The notes under the pieces are model-generated. The model saw only the letters and a list, made by a program, of their open reading frames with translations, had not been told where the DNA came from and made no database searches. The position numbers and the translations under genes are program-made. This document shows positions 1 through 8,562 of a stretch of DNA of 64,000 nt, one piece after another (within the stretch, counting starts at the first letter, position 1; each line of letters opens with the position of its first letter). Source of the stretch: Pseudonocardia sp. CNS-139 (GTDB lineage Bacteria; Actinomycetota; Actinomycetes; Mycobacteriales; Pseudonocardiaceae); assembly GCA_001942415.1 (NCBI GenBank), contig MKJX01000239.1, positions 1 through 64,000 on the forward strand, read 5' to 3'.

Positions 1-476
1 GGGTCGCGACGATGCGCTTCGTCATCCCTCGATGCGTGCCGTGACATGGATCTCGACCAGTGCATCTGGGAAGGCTTCGACTTCCCGGTGCGCCTTGGCG
101 GCCGCGTCGTCACCCCTGCCGCACTGGGCCTTCCGCGGCAATATCCCCGACCACTAATGGCCCCAGGCGCAACGCATCGTCGCCGACATCACCAGACGCC
201 CTGTGCGACCTCGTCGTCCTGCACGACACGTTCGGAGTCGACGTTTCAGATGTCGCCGGTCTGCTCCGCCGAGGCACGCCGATTCAACCAGCGCCTAGAT
301 CGGCGGACCCGAGGGCGAGAGAGAGTTCACACGCGGAATCGGCCCGCTGGCCTAGTGTCCTGCGCCGGAGATTCGGCGGTACGTGGCGCGGTTGCCATGT
401 ACGCCGACACCATGGCGGGTTGCCCGGGTCGGGGCTCTGGGCTGGCCAGTCGCCGACCGCGACCACGGCCACGCCG
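1..476. other. Unassigned stretch at the window edge
   Basis: I find no gene I can name here. Long open frames on both strands give low-complexity Arg/Pro/Ser-rich translations typical of GC-rich antisense reading. On the minus strand one reading ends at position 22 with the sequence FPDALVEIHVTARIEG, which could be the tail of a small enzyme, but upstream of it the frame breaks within about 100 bases. Together with the remnants that follow, this looks like decayed sequence. Confidence 0.4.
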
Positions 477-835
477 GCATCCGGCCGCACTGCTCGTGGT
501 CCTGTGCCTCGCGACGTTCATGAGCGGCCTGGACGTGTTCGTCGTCGACGCGGCACTACGGCCCCATCGGGGAGGCCCTCCACGAGGACTCGCTTTCCGG
601 CCTGAGCTGGGTACTCAACGCCTACGCGATCGTCTTCGGCTCGCCTCTGGACACTGGTCGTCCTACGTTGCGTCCAGGCCGTCGGAGCAGCAGCGTTCGT
701 GCCCACCAGCCTCGGACTGATCTTGATGGCATGTCGGCGGCGCGGGTGAAGCGCTCGATCCAGGTCTGGTCCATCGCCGCATCCCTGGGGGCCGCTGCGG
801 GCCCAGCGCTGGGAGGCTCGTCACCGCGGTCCTGC
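477..835 (+). pseudogene. Remnant of a DHA2-type MFS drug-efflux transporter
   Basis: Pieces of a 14-TM major facilitator protein can be read in successive frames. Around 478-560 the reading ALLVVLCLATFMSGLDVF matches the first transmembrane helix. At 563-650 another frame gives LSGLSWVLNAYAIVFGS, the usual second block. At 672-720 a further frame gives VQAVGAAAFVPTSLGLIL, and 745-830 gives VWSIAASLGAAAGPALGG. The order is right, but the region between helix 2 and the VQAVGAA block is deleted, everything after ALGG is missing, and at least three frame changes occur. Unlike other frameshifted genes in this window it has also lost large segments, so it is a true pseudogene. The family exports drugs by proton antiport; this copy cannot. 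Confidence 0.7.
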
Positions 836-1647
836 GGCCACCAGAGTTGCGGTGATGGGTTCGAGCTCGGCGACCAGCTCGGCGAGTTCCGCGGGGGAGA
901 GGGCGTCGTACGGCGGGGCGGCGAGTTCGTCGGTGAGGGCTTCGATGCGTTGTTTGGTCTCGCGGCCGGTGTCGGTGAACCGGCCGTCGGTGTCGACGAG
1001 CCCGCGCTCGCGCAGCCCGTCCATCACCGCGGTCAGCCGCTGCTTCGGGAGGTGATGGATGCGTCCGAACGACTCCGGCGGGTGGATGCCCATCTCCAGA
1101 GCGGACAGCACGTGGGCCTCGGTGCCGCCGATGTGCGCTGCGACGAGTGCGGCGACGTGCCCGTCGCCGCGGTGCTCGCGCAGCATGGTCGCGGAGTGCC
1201 AGAGCCGGGCGACGGGGTCGCCGGGTACCGGAAGGGTGCGCATCCCGGCGTACATCACGCGACCTTCCGTGGGTGCGCTCGTCGCGGCCTTGGTGGTCAG
1301 GTCGGCGGCCCGGGCCAGGCCCGTGAGTGGGCCAGCTCGTCGCCGAGGATCCGCCGTAGGGAGGCCGCGCTGCCCCGCTGCCGCGCGGCGACGGACGCCT
1401 CGGGCGGGATCGTCTCCCACGCGCTCGGGATGTGCCGGGCGGCCTCGCCGTCGGCGAAGCTGTAGAACGCCGCGTGCACGACCTGCGCCGGTACCCGGCC
1501 CAGGGGAGCGGCGCGGCTGGCGAAGTAGCCGTCCCAGTAGGTGCGGTGGCCGAGCGCGGCCAGTTCTTCGTTGCACTCGTCGGCGAGGTAGGTGACCAGG
1601 CAGATCGGCTCGAGGAGTTCGAACATGCGGCGGGCGGTGCGAGCCAT
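821..1647 (-). CDS. SCO6745-family (SalK-like) protein, frameshifted
   Basis: The start at 1647 gives MARTARRMFELLEPICLVTY, followed by a Trp/Tyr-rich segment (RTYWDGYFASRAAPLG) and a helical C-terminal half (LRERGLVDTDGRFTDTGRET) that resembles a winged helix. This layout, about 275 residues, is the actinobacterial SCO6745 family; its role is not established, although relatives include proteins annotated as SalK. One frameshift is needed near 1325-1335, where the frame ending in ILGDELAH passes to one reading ARAADLTTKAATSAP. The stop at 821 directly abuts the MFS remnant on the other strand. No promoter is obvious upstream, where only decayed sequence lies. Confidence 0.7.
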
Positions 1648-1790
1648 GGCCGACATCCTGCCTGCGGTTGCGCTCCGGCGAGCAGGCGGCCATCGACGCT
1701 GTGGACTACCAGGGGTCGTAGGTCCGCGCACGGACGGTGGGTCTGCAAGCATGTCGGTCTCGGCGTCGGCACAGTCCGTCGCCCCTCGGA

Positions 1791-2285
1791 TCAGCAGCCA
1801 TCTTGCCTCGGCGCCGCACCCAGGGCGCCGCGCACGGCGTCGGCCAGGCGGCGCCCGGCGGCGCGTGGTGACCAGCCGAGGTCGACGGTGAGGTCGACGA
1901 TCACGCGCTCGTCGAAGAGCGTGATCCACACCAGCACGGCGAGTCGAGTTCCGTATCCGGGAGCTCGCCGTCCTCGATGAGTTGGGCGACGGCCGGGGCG
2001 AGCGCTCCGTAGAGGCTCGACGTCAGCGGGTAGCCGGCGTGGACGCGTTCCAGGAAACCGGCAGGGCTGCGGATGTGGGTGGCCGCGCGGCCCCCATCCG
2101 GCGGCGAGCTCGGCCCAGCGCTCGCACATCCGCTCGAACCGGGAGCGGCCGCGCAGGTCGGGTGGGATTGCGCGGAGCTCGTCCACCAGCTCCGTGGCGA
2201 GGCGGCGCAGGAACTCGGCGAACACGTCGTGCACGTCGGTGAAGTGGCGAGGTGCTGGCGGCGCAGGAGACCGGGACCGGGCCAT
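1791..2285 (-). pseudogene. TetR-family ligand-binding domain without its DNA-binding half
   Basis: From 2285 a reading RHFTDVHDVFAEFLRRLATE continues the YRHF-type junction that normally follows a TetR helix-turn-helix, but the HTH itself is absent and the sequence upstream is unrelated. The ligand-binding domain can be followed through two further frames: SPAGFLERVHAGYPLTSSLY and LAPAVAQLIEDGELPDTELD near 2085-1945, then WITLFDERVIVDLTVDLGWS to the end at 1791. Two frameshifts plus loss of the DNA-binding domain make a functional repressor unlikely. It stands divergent from the intact TetR gene at 2391. The family assignment rests on the recovered order of blocks. Confidence 0.6.
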
Positions 2286-2355
2286 GGCGGCAGCGGCGCG
2301 TCGCGCAGCGTCCGAGCCGCGGCTCCCGCTGTGGCCCAGGCCGCCGGCGCGCAGC

Positions 2356-2400
2356 TTGCTCGTCTTGCTTAAATGAGCTAAATTTTGCTCATGCGAGCAA
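2356..2400. promoter_or_regulatory. Nested inverted repeats over the start of the TetR gene at 2391
   Basis: ATGAGC (2373-2378) and GCTCAT (2387-2392) form a perfect 6-bp inverted repeat around an AT-rich 8-base spacer. Outside it, TTGCTCG (2356-2362) pairs with CGAGCAA (2394-2400). The inner arm overlaps the ATG at 2391, so a bound repressor would cover the start codon. The AT-rich core stands out sharply from its surroundings. Autoregulation by the adjacent TetR protein is inferred. Confidence 0.65.
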
Positions 2401-2992
2401 GAACGTTCACCGAGTCGGGCCGCCGCGCACAGATCGTGGCGGCGGCGATCGAGGTGATCGCCGAGGTGGGCTACGCGAAGGCGTCGTTCAGCCGGATCGC
2501 GAAGCACGCGGGCCTGTCGAGCACCGGCATGATCAGCTACCACTTCGCAGGCAAGGACGACCTGCTCACGGCGTGCGCCGCCGAGATCGGGCGGGTGACG
2601 GACGCGTTCATGCAGCCCCGCATCGACGCCGCCGAGGGGCATGTTGCGCAGTTGCGCGCCTTCGTCGAGGCGAACGTTGCGCTCGTCGGCGAGCAGCCGG
2701 CCGCCCTCCGGGCGCTGATCGACATGGTGCGGAACGCGGGCCTGCAGAGCCCCGGAATCAGCGGGCGCCTCGCCCTGGCCGAGGAGCACTTCCGCAGCGG
2801 GCAGGCGGCAGGCGAGTTCCACGCCTTCGACCCGCGGACCGCGGCGATCGCCCTCATCACCGGCCTCGACGCCGTCGTCGTCACCGCGGCCGCCGACCCA
2901 CCCGAACCCAACGAGCTCGCCCGCCTGGGCCGCGAGCTCGCCGACCTGTACGTGCGGCGACCGCACTCGTTCCCGAGGGGGGAACCACGTGA
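2391..2992 (+). CDS. TetR/AcrR-family transcriptional regulator
   Basis: A typical TetR repressor of about 200 residues. The N-terminal HTH runs from RRAQIVAAAIEVIAEVGY to LSSTGMISYHFAGKDDLL, with the recognition-helix YHF signature, followed by an all-helical ligand domain. I start at ATG 2391; a TTG six bases upstream is possible. The frame runs open past the natural end. A single-base correction in the G run near 2977-2982 would bring it to the TGA at 2990-2992, which overlaps the next gene's ATG by one base (TGATG). That coupling suggests it controls the membrane protein behind it. The operator lies across its own start. Confidence 0.85.
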
Positions 2993-3651
2993 TGAGCGAC
3001 GAGAAGCCCGTGGCCGACGCGGGCCTGCGCCGTGTGGTCCGCGCCAACCTGCTGACCGTCCTGTGCGAGGTGGTCGTGCCGATGGCGCTGTTCTACGGCC
3101 TGCGCGCGGCGGGCGTGAACCAGTGGTGGGCGCTGATGGCCGGCGTTCTCGTGGCCGCGCCGTACGTGGTGTGGACCATCGTGCGCAACCGCCGGGTCGA
3201 CCTCGTCGCCCTGGTCACGCTGAGCGTCCTGGCGCTCTCCGTCGTGCTCGGCCTGGTGTCGGACGACCCGCGCACCCTCGCGGTCCGGGAGGGGTGGACC
3301 GCCGCGTTGGGTGGCCTGTTCGGCGCGTGGATGCTGGTCACGGTCGTCGTCGGCCGGCCCGCCCAGCTGACGTTGGGCCGCACGATCGCCGAGGTGAAGC
3401 GCGGTGCCGACGGGGCGGCCGCGTGGGCGGCGCGCTGGGGCACCGACGCTCGGTTCCGGCGGGGGCTGCGCATCGACACGGCCGTCTGGGGCGCCGTGCT
3501 GCTGGCCCACGCGGTGGCGCACGTCGTGCTCGACTACACGCTGCCGATCGACCTCATCTCGCTGGTCACGACCGTGGTGTGGCTCGGCACGCTGGCCTGC
3601 CTGATCGCCTGGCACCTCTGGTACATCCGCAAGGAGGGCCTCGAGGCCTGA
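2992..3651 (+). CDS. VC0807-like integral membrane protein
   Basis: This 219-residue protein has about six hydrophobic segments: near residues 18-38, 42-62, 68-88, 98-118, then, after the charged loop GRTIAEVKRGADGAAAW, two more ending in the basic tail WHLWYIRKEGLEA. The pattern matches the VC0807 family of small membrane proteins, for which no biochemical role is known. An in-frame GTG lies three bases upstream of the ATG. The start overlaps the stop of the TetR gene, so the two are probably cotranscribed. The gene is free of frameshifts. A hairpin follows its stop. Confidence 0.8.
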   Translation: MSDEKPVADAGLRRVVRANLLTVLCEVVVPMALFYGLRAAGVNQWWALMAGVLVAAPYVVWTIVRNRRVDLVALVTLSVLALSVVLGLVSDDPRTLAVREGWTAALGGLFGAWMLVTVVVGRPAQLTLGRTIAEVKRGADGAAAWAARWGTDARFRRGLRIDTAVWGAVLLAHAVAHVVLDYTLPIDLISLVTTVVWLGTLACLIAWHLWYIRKEGLEA

Positions 3652-3670
3652 CGCGCCCGTCGCCGCCTCC

Positions 3671-3712
3671 CGAACGCGCCCGCGTGCTGGTTCAGTACGC
3701 GGGCGGCGTTCG
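3671..3712. terminator. Bidirectional terminator hairpin
   Basis: CGAACGC-g-CCCGCGT (3671-3685) pairs with ACGCGGG-cg-GCGTTCG (3697-3712), leaving a small internal bulge and an 11-base loop. It sits exactly between the convergent ends of the VC0807-like gene (3651) and the carbonic anhydrase (3716), so it can end transcription from both sides. No U tract follows, as is common in actinomycetes. Confidence 0.65.
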
Positions 3713-3715
3713 TCG

Positions 3716-4264
3716 CTAGGCGACGCTCTCCGCGGACCGGAGCGGGGCCGGGGGCACGACGACGTCGACCAGGCCGGTGGCGATGTCGTAAACGAGGCCG
3801 GACACCAGGAACGCCGCGGGCAGGAACGGGTTCGCCCTGATCGTCCTCACGTCGGCGGCTACCGCAGCCACCGGCTCGTCGACGGCCTTGCTGCCGAGGT
3901 CGGCCGGTTCGATGTCGAGGACGCCCGCCAGCAGGCCGGCGTGCCCGCCGAGGCGGGTGATCCCGCAGTCGGTGTGGTGCAGGACGACGAGGTTCCACTC
4001 CGGTCCCGGCTTGGCGCCCTCGACCTCGGCGATCGCCCGGAGGGCAGCCATCGTCCGGAAGGTGTCGGGGGTGACCCTCCCGCCGAGGTTGCGGATGACC
4101 AGGGCGTCACCCAGCCGGAGGCCGAGGACGGCGGCCGGGTCGACGCGCGGGTCGACGCAGCCGACCACGATCGTCTTCATCCTGGGGAACAGCTGCAGGC
4201 CCGCGGGCGGGCCCGAAGCGGCGAAGTGACGGTTCCGGTCGACGAGGGTGTCAACGGTGGTCAT
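3716..4264 (-). CDS. Beta-class carbonic anhydrase
   Basis: Interconverts CO2 and bicarbonate in the cytoplasm. The zinc-binding signature is complete: CVDPR places Cys36 as ligand with the Asp38-Arg40 dyad, and HHTDCG places His97 and Cys100. At 182 residues and with SGLVYDIATGLVDVV near the C-terminus it matches the short actinobacterial beta class. The gene is intact. It is divergent from the TetR gene at 4389, and two copies of a palindrome between them probably serve as a shared operator, so expression may respond to that regulator's ligand. Confidence 0.9.
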   Translation of the reverse strand: MTTVDTLVDRNRHFAASGPPAGLQLFPRMKTIVVGCVDPRVDPAAVLGLRLGDALVIRNLGGRVTPDTFRTMAALRAIAEVEGAKPGPEWNLVVLHHTDCGITRLGGHAGLLAGVLDIEPADLGSKAVDEPVAAVAADVRTIRANPFLPAAFLVSGLVYDIATGLVDVVVPPAPLRSAESVA

Positions 4265-4282
4265 GGCTGGCTCCTGTCATCT

Positions 4283-4329
4283 ATGTGGACGCCGTCCACA
4301 TTACGCTGCCATGTGGACGCCGTCCACTA
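4283..4329. promoter_or_regulatory. Two copies of a TetR-type operator
   Basis: ATGTGGACGCCGTCCACAT (4283-4301) is a perfect palindrome around a central C. A second copy, ATGTGGACGCCGTCCACTA (4311-4329), keeps all but the last two bases. Their centres are 28 bases apart. They lie between the divergent starts of the carbonic anhydrase (4264) and the TetR gene (4389), the classic position for a shared, cooperatively bound operator. Confidence 0.8.
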
Positions 4330-4388
4330 AGCTGTGCAGGGACAGCTGCGCGGACGGCGCGGCCCGGCGGTGGCGGAGAGGCGGGAGC

Positions 4389-5046
4389 GTGAGCGAGTGC
4401 GGTGTCGCGGCGGCAGGCGGCGGGGTTCGGCGAGGTGGCCGCCGCCCGAAGGGCATGGTCCGGTCCGGCCTGGTCCGGGCCGGTGTGGAGCTGGCTCGGG
4501 CGGGCGGTCCCGACGCGGTGACGCTGCGGGAGGCGACCCGGATCGTCGGCGTCGCCCCCAACGCCGCCTACCGGCACTTCGCCGACCGGGACGCACTCCT
4601 GAACGCCGTGTGCATCGAGGCGAGGCGGTTGCTGGTCGCACGGATGGACCACGAGCTGGGAATGGTGGCGGCCCGCCCGGGGAGCAGGGACGGCGCAGTC
4701 GCCCGGCTCGGCGCCGTCGGCGCCGGCTATCTCGGCTTCGCGACGACCGAGCCGGGCCTCTTCGACACCGTCTTCGCCGTCCCCGGCCACATCCGGTTCA
4801 GCGACGACCGTCCCGGCGACTCCGCAGAGGACCGGACGCCGCTGCAGGTGCTGAGCGGAGTCCTCGACGAGCTCGTGACCGCGGGCGCTCCCGGCCGAGC
4901 GGCGGTTCAACGCCGAGTTCACCGTGTGGTCCTGCGTCCACGGCATGGCCATGCTCCGCAACCACGGGCCGCTGCGCGACATGCCGCCGGCCGTCAACAC
5001 GGCGCTCGCCGAAGCCCTGTTCGTCTTCATCCTCCGCGGCCTCTGA
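4389..5046 (+). CDS. TetR-family regulator with WHG-type ligand domain
   Basis: GTG 4389 gives an Arg/Gly-rich leader and then an HTH: VELARAGGPDAVTLREATRI followed by GVAPNAAYRHFADRDALLNA. The C-terminal half resembles the TetR_C WHG-type domain. A frameshift near 4895 separates it from the tail FNAEFTVWSCVHGMAMLRNH and ALAEALFVFILRGL, which ends at 5046 in another frame. Corrected length is about 219 residues. The paired palindromes just upstream are probably its binding sites, coupling it to the divergent carbonic anhydrase gene. Confidence 0.8.
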
Positions 5047-5299
5047 TGGCCCTTGGCGAGCCGTGCGCCGGAACATCGCCCGCCCCACCGCAGCTGAACG
5101 TGGTGTCCGCGGCGGGAGCCGCGGAGGCGATGCGAGCACTGGGAGGCGAGCGAGATGGCGACCAGCTCGTCGCCATCGTGGTGGGCTCGTCCGCTGCAGT
5201 GGAGTTCGGTGTCGATGGCGGCGACGCCGGCAGGTCCGCGCAACGCAAGTGTGGCGTTGTCCCAGCCGTCGAAGGGATCACGTGACGATCGACTGAGCT

Positions 5300-5850
5300 T
5301 TATGCCCTGCGCTTCGGGGCCTTGCGCTTCGGGACGCCCACGGAGTTCGCGACGTCGGTGAGATGGCTCTCCACCGCCGCGAGACGCGTCTCGAGGTCGC
5401 GATGGCGCGCCTCAAGGTCGCTGCCGGGGTCGCGTCGCTGACGGCTACGTCCTCGCGGAAGAGTTCGATGATGCGGCGCCAGTTCGGCTGCAGCGTGTCG
5501 AGTCGCTGTGCGAGCTCGGCGGGGACATCGTCGAGGTTTGGGTGGGTGGCATCGACTCTGGCGACGAGTTCGGCGATGCCGAGGCGCTGAGCGGGATCGT
5601 TCATGCTTCGCTCCGTCGGTTTGAGGGCTTGGGGGGACCTCGGGGGGTCCGGTTGGCTGTGGTCGTCGAGGAAGAGCTCTTCGGTGCTCATGGCGAACAA
5701 TCTGGCCAGGCGAAATGCGAGCGGTAGGCTCGGGTCGAACTTCCCTGTCTCGATGGCGTTGATCGACTGGCGTGACACGCCGAGTCGCTGGGCCAGGTCG
5801 GCTTGCGTCCAGCCGTGTTCGGCGCGGAGCTGCGGGACTCGGTTCTTCAT
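5300..5850 (-). CDS. XRE-family HTH regulator with C-terminal extension
   Basis: From ATG 5850 the protein opens with a compact lambda-repressor-type HTH (WTQADLAQRLGVSRQSINAI then ETGKFDPSLPLAFRLARLF), the size of small YgzD-like regulators. Instead of stopping near residue 75, the frame continues through KPTERS into MNDPAQRLGIAELVARVD and, after a frameshift near 5435, a helical, possibly coiled-coil end (LETRLAAVESHLTDVAN) closing at 5300. It may be one extended protein or two genes whose boundary was lost; an internal ATG at the MNDPAQ segment allows either. Its start overlaps the stop of the membrane protein (ATGA), so the pair is one operon. Confidence 0.75.
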
Positions 5851-6259
5851 CGGTATCTGATCCAGCCGACGAGGACGGCGATTGCGTAGACGACTCCCAG
5901 TAGCGCGGGGAAGAGCGCGATGTTGAGGTCGTGGGACACGATGCCGGCGCCGTCCGCCGCGAGGTAGCCGAAGCCGACGACCCAGCCGACTCCGAGAGTG
6001 GCCGCCAGAGCGTCCTGGTTGATCTTGCGCCACAGGTCGTCCTGGGCTTGGAGAAAGTGCGCGAAGGCGATGATCCAGCGATGCCGACGAGAACGTTGAG
6101 GGCGACGGCGACCCAGCTCGCCCCCGGCTGCGCTTCCCAGAGGAGTTCGGGGCCGAACGCGGCGGCGGCGAGGGTCGCCAGCCACGCGAGTGTCCAGAGC
6201 GCGAGCTGAAGGGTCTTCCTGTTCGAGTCCCGGTAGCTCGTGGCCTCGTCGCCTTCCAT
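5847..6259 (-). CDS. Small four-helix membrane protein paired with the XRE regulator
   Basis: ATG 6259 is preceded by AGGAGG at good spacing and gives MEGDEATSYRDSNRKTLQLA. Hydrophobic segments follow: LWTLAWLATLAAAAFG, WVAVALNVLVGIA, then after a frameshift near 6080 LGVGWVVGFGYLAADG and LFPALLGVVYAIAVLVGWI. Corrected length is about 137 residues. The stop overlaps the XRE start. Such membrane-protein/XRE pairs are widespread in bacteria, but I cannot assign a function. A promoter and a direct repeat sit upstream. Confidence 0.65.
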
Positions 6260-6277
6260 GGATGCCTCCTGATCCGG

Positions 6278-6328
6278 CGAGTCAAGTTCACCTGACACGG
6301 TAGAGGCCACGCTGCGAGCGAGTCAAGT
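6278..6328 (-). promoter_or_regulatory. Promoter and direct repeat before the membrane protein/XRE operon
   Basis: Read on the minus strand, TTGACT (6321-6326) and TACCGT (6297-6302) are spaced by 18 bases, a good vegetative promoter. The word CGAGTCAAGT occurs twice, at 6278-6287 and 6319-6328, 41 bases apart, one copy covering the -35 box. The XRE regulator encoded in the operon is the obvious candidate to bind them. Confidence 0.5.
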
Positions 6329-7084
6329 CTGCTTTACTCGTCTCGCTCCCTGGTCGTCGTTGCCGTAACCCCGAGTCCGCGATCGGGCGGCGTCGGTATG
6401 TGGTCGGGCTGACGCCGCGTGAAGTCATGGAGCTGGTCGACGCGTGCCTCGGGTGCGGTCTGGGGGCGTGCGGCGGCTTCCCGTTCGGCCACGGCTCGGG
6501 CCTCGGGTTCGCGGACGCGCTGGATGGCCTCGTGACGGGCAACGACTCGATCTGCGCGAGATCGTGCCGTGCCCGCTCCGCGCGAGCACGCCAATCCGCG
6601 GCGCGGGTTGTGGCCTGTGCTCGGGTCTCAGGATGGCCTCGTGCGCGAGGCCGTGGAGCGTCGCGGTGCCCTCAGCGCGGAAACCGTGATGGCAAGTCTC
6701 ACATCCTGCTCCGACAGGGGAGGAGCGCGGACGGGATCGAGGTGCTGGAAGTGCTCGCGGGCCGCTCGATTCCGCCGTGGTGCTCGATGTGCGCGCGTTG
6801 CTGCGGGCCCGCGACCACCTCGCCGAGGTCAACCGGGGCCGCGTATCAGGTACGGGAGGACATCGACCTGGCCGAGCGGAACGCCGCGTGCGCGGTCGCC
6901 GTGCTCGGAGCGGACGATCCTCTCACCGCGGTCGTCCTGTCCCGGGTGGAGATATCGATCGCACCGCGCGCCTGAAGTTAGGCGGGTGCTTCTGCCGCGG
7001 CCTGCGTGCCGAGCACCCGCCGAGACAGCGGGCCAATGTCTGGGCGGCGCAGCTACCCGCCCCGGTCAGTATGGGCTAACACGG
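6329..7084. other. Unassigned stretch between the XRE operon and tRNA-Leu
   Basis: No gene I can name. On the minus strand 6334-6594 gives an Arg/Glu-rich 86-residue reading (EREAAARPQTAPEARVDQLH) that ends in a normal stop and could be the tail of a larger lost protein. On the plus strand 6860-6975 gives VREDIDLAERNAACAVAVLG with coding-like composition but no start. Both readings are isolated, so I regard the stretch as degraded or intergenic. Confidence 0.35.
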
Positions 7085-7168
7085 TGTCCGAGGGGGGACT
7101 TGAACCCCCACGCCCTTTACGGGCACTAGCACCTCAAGCTAGCGCGTCTGCCATTCCGCCACCCGGAC
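7085..7168 (-). tRNA. tRNA-Leu (anticodon GAG)
   Basis: The minus strand folds into a class II tRNA of 84 nt. GTCCGGG (from 7168) pairs with CTCGGAC, with one G-U pair. The anticodon loop is TTGAGGT between GCTAGC and GCTAGT, the variable arm is long as expected for leucine, and the T-loop reads GTTCAAGT. CCA is not encoded. It decodes CUC, the most used leucine codon family at this GC. Confidence 0.95.
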
Positions 7169-7239
7169 TCAGGTGACGCAAGGATAGCCCACCCCTTCCA
7201 CGGGCCCGCGACGGGACCTCCGGTGGTAGGAAGATCGGC

Positions 7240-8554
7240 GTGACCAGCGTACGAGCAGCCGAGGACGAGGTCGTCGACCTCGCGTCCGAGCTCATCCGGA
7301 TCGACACCACGAACACCGGTGAGCTGGAGACGACGGTCGGGGAGCGGGAGGCGGCGGAGTACGTCGCGGGGAAGCTCGCGGACGTCGGGTTCGAGGTCGA
7401 GGTGCTGGAGTCGGGTGCGCCCGGCCGGCACAACGCGGTCTGTCGGCTGCCGGGCGCGGACCCGTCGCGGGGGCGCTGCTGGTGCACGGGCACCTGGACG
7501 TGGTGCCGGCGGACCCGGCCGAGTGGTCGGTACACCCGCTCTCCGGGGCGGTCGAGGACGATTACGTCTGGGGTCGCGGCGCGGTCGACATGAAGGACAT
7601 GGTCGCGATGACGCTCGCGGTCGCCCGCCGCTTCAAGCGGGACGGGGTCGTGCCGCCGCGGGACATCGTGTTCGCGTTCGTCGCCGACGAGGAGGCGGGC
7701 GGGAAGTACGGTGCGCAATGGCTGGTCGAGAACCGGCCGGACCTGTTCGAGGGCTGCACGGACGCGGTCGGGGAGGTCGGCGGGTTCTCGCTGACGCTGG
7801 CCGAGGACCGGCGGGTCTACCTCATCGAGGCGGCCGAGAAGGGCATCGCCTGGATGCGGCTGCGGGCGCGCGGGAAGCCGGGGCACGGCTCGTTCCTGCA
7901 CGACGACAACGCGGTGACGAAGGTCGCGGAGGCGGTCGCGCGGCTGGGCAACCACACGTTCCCGCTGGTGCTGACCGACACGGTCAGGGCGTTCCTGGAG
8001 CAGATGGCGGAGCTGACCGGGCTGGAGTTCCCGGAGGACGACCTGGAGGGCTCGCTCGCAAAGCTCGGTCCGCTGTCCCGGATCGTCGGCGCGACGGTCC
8101 GCGACACCGCCAACCCGACGATGCTCTCGGCGGGCTACAAGGCCAACGTCATCCCTCGACGGCGGAGGCGGTCGTCGACTGCCGGGTGCTGCCCGGACGG
8201 GAGGAGACGTTCCTGCGCGAGGTCGACGCACTGCTCGGGCCGGACGTGACGCGGGAGTGGATCGCGCAGCTGCCGAGCGTCGAGACGCCGTTCGGCGGCC
8301 CGCTCACGGACGCGATGGCCGCGGCGCTGCGCACGGAGGACCCGACGGCGACCACGGTGCCGTACATGCTCTCGGGCGGGACGGACGCGAAGTCGTTCCA
8401 GTCGCTCGGGATGCAGTGCTACGGGTTCGCGCCGCTGCGGCTGCCCCCGGACCTGGACTTCGCGTCGCTCTTCCACGGCATCGACGAGCGGGTGCCGGTC
8501 GACGCGCTGAGGTTCGGCACCAGGGTGCTCGAACGCTTCCTGCTGACGAGCTGA
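7240..8554 (+). CDS. M20-family metallopeptidase
   Basis: A zinc-dependent amidohydrolase/peptidase of about 437 residues. Signatures are HGHLDVVPA (metal-binding His and catalytic Asp), YVWGRGAVDMKDMVA with the bridging Asp, FVADEEAGG with the catalytic Glu, and ARGKPGHGS of the lid domain. Two breaks occur: near 7468 (GGGGG where GGGGGG is needed) and near 8153 (CCC where CCCC is needed), both fitting a lost base in a homopolymer. The C-terminus LSGGTDAKSFQSLGMQCYGF supplies the last metal-domain motif. GTG 7240 follows a short leader after tRNA-Leu. The substrate cannot be told from sequence. Confidence 0.88.
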
Positions 8555-8562
8555 CCGGCCCG

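Noticed and set aside
2881..3615. Minus-strand frame of 244 residues opposite the VC0807-like gene
   Set aside because: His/Gln/Arg-rich translation is the usual antisense shadow of a GC-rich gene.
5050..5290. Small genes on either strand
   Set aside because: Readings such as GGERDGDQLVAIVVGSS are short, lack good starts and resemble nothing I know; probably intergenic.
6329..7084. Relaxase or transposase remnant
   Set aside because: The Arg/Glu-rich minus reading is suggestive of a mobilisation-protein tail, but no motif confirms it.
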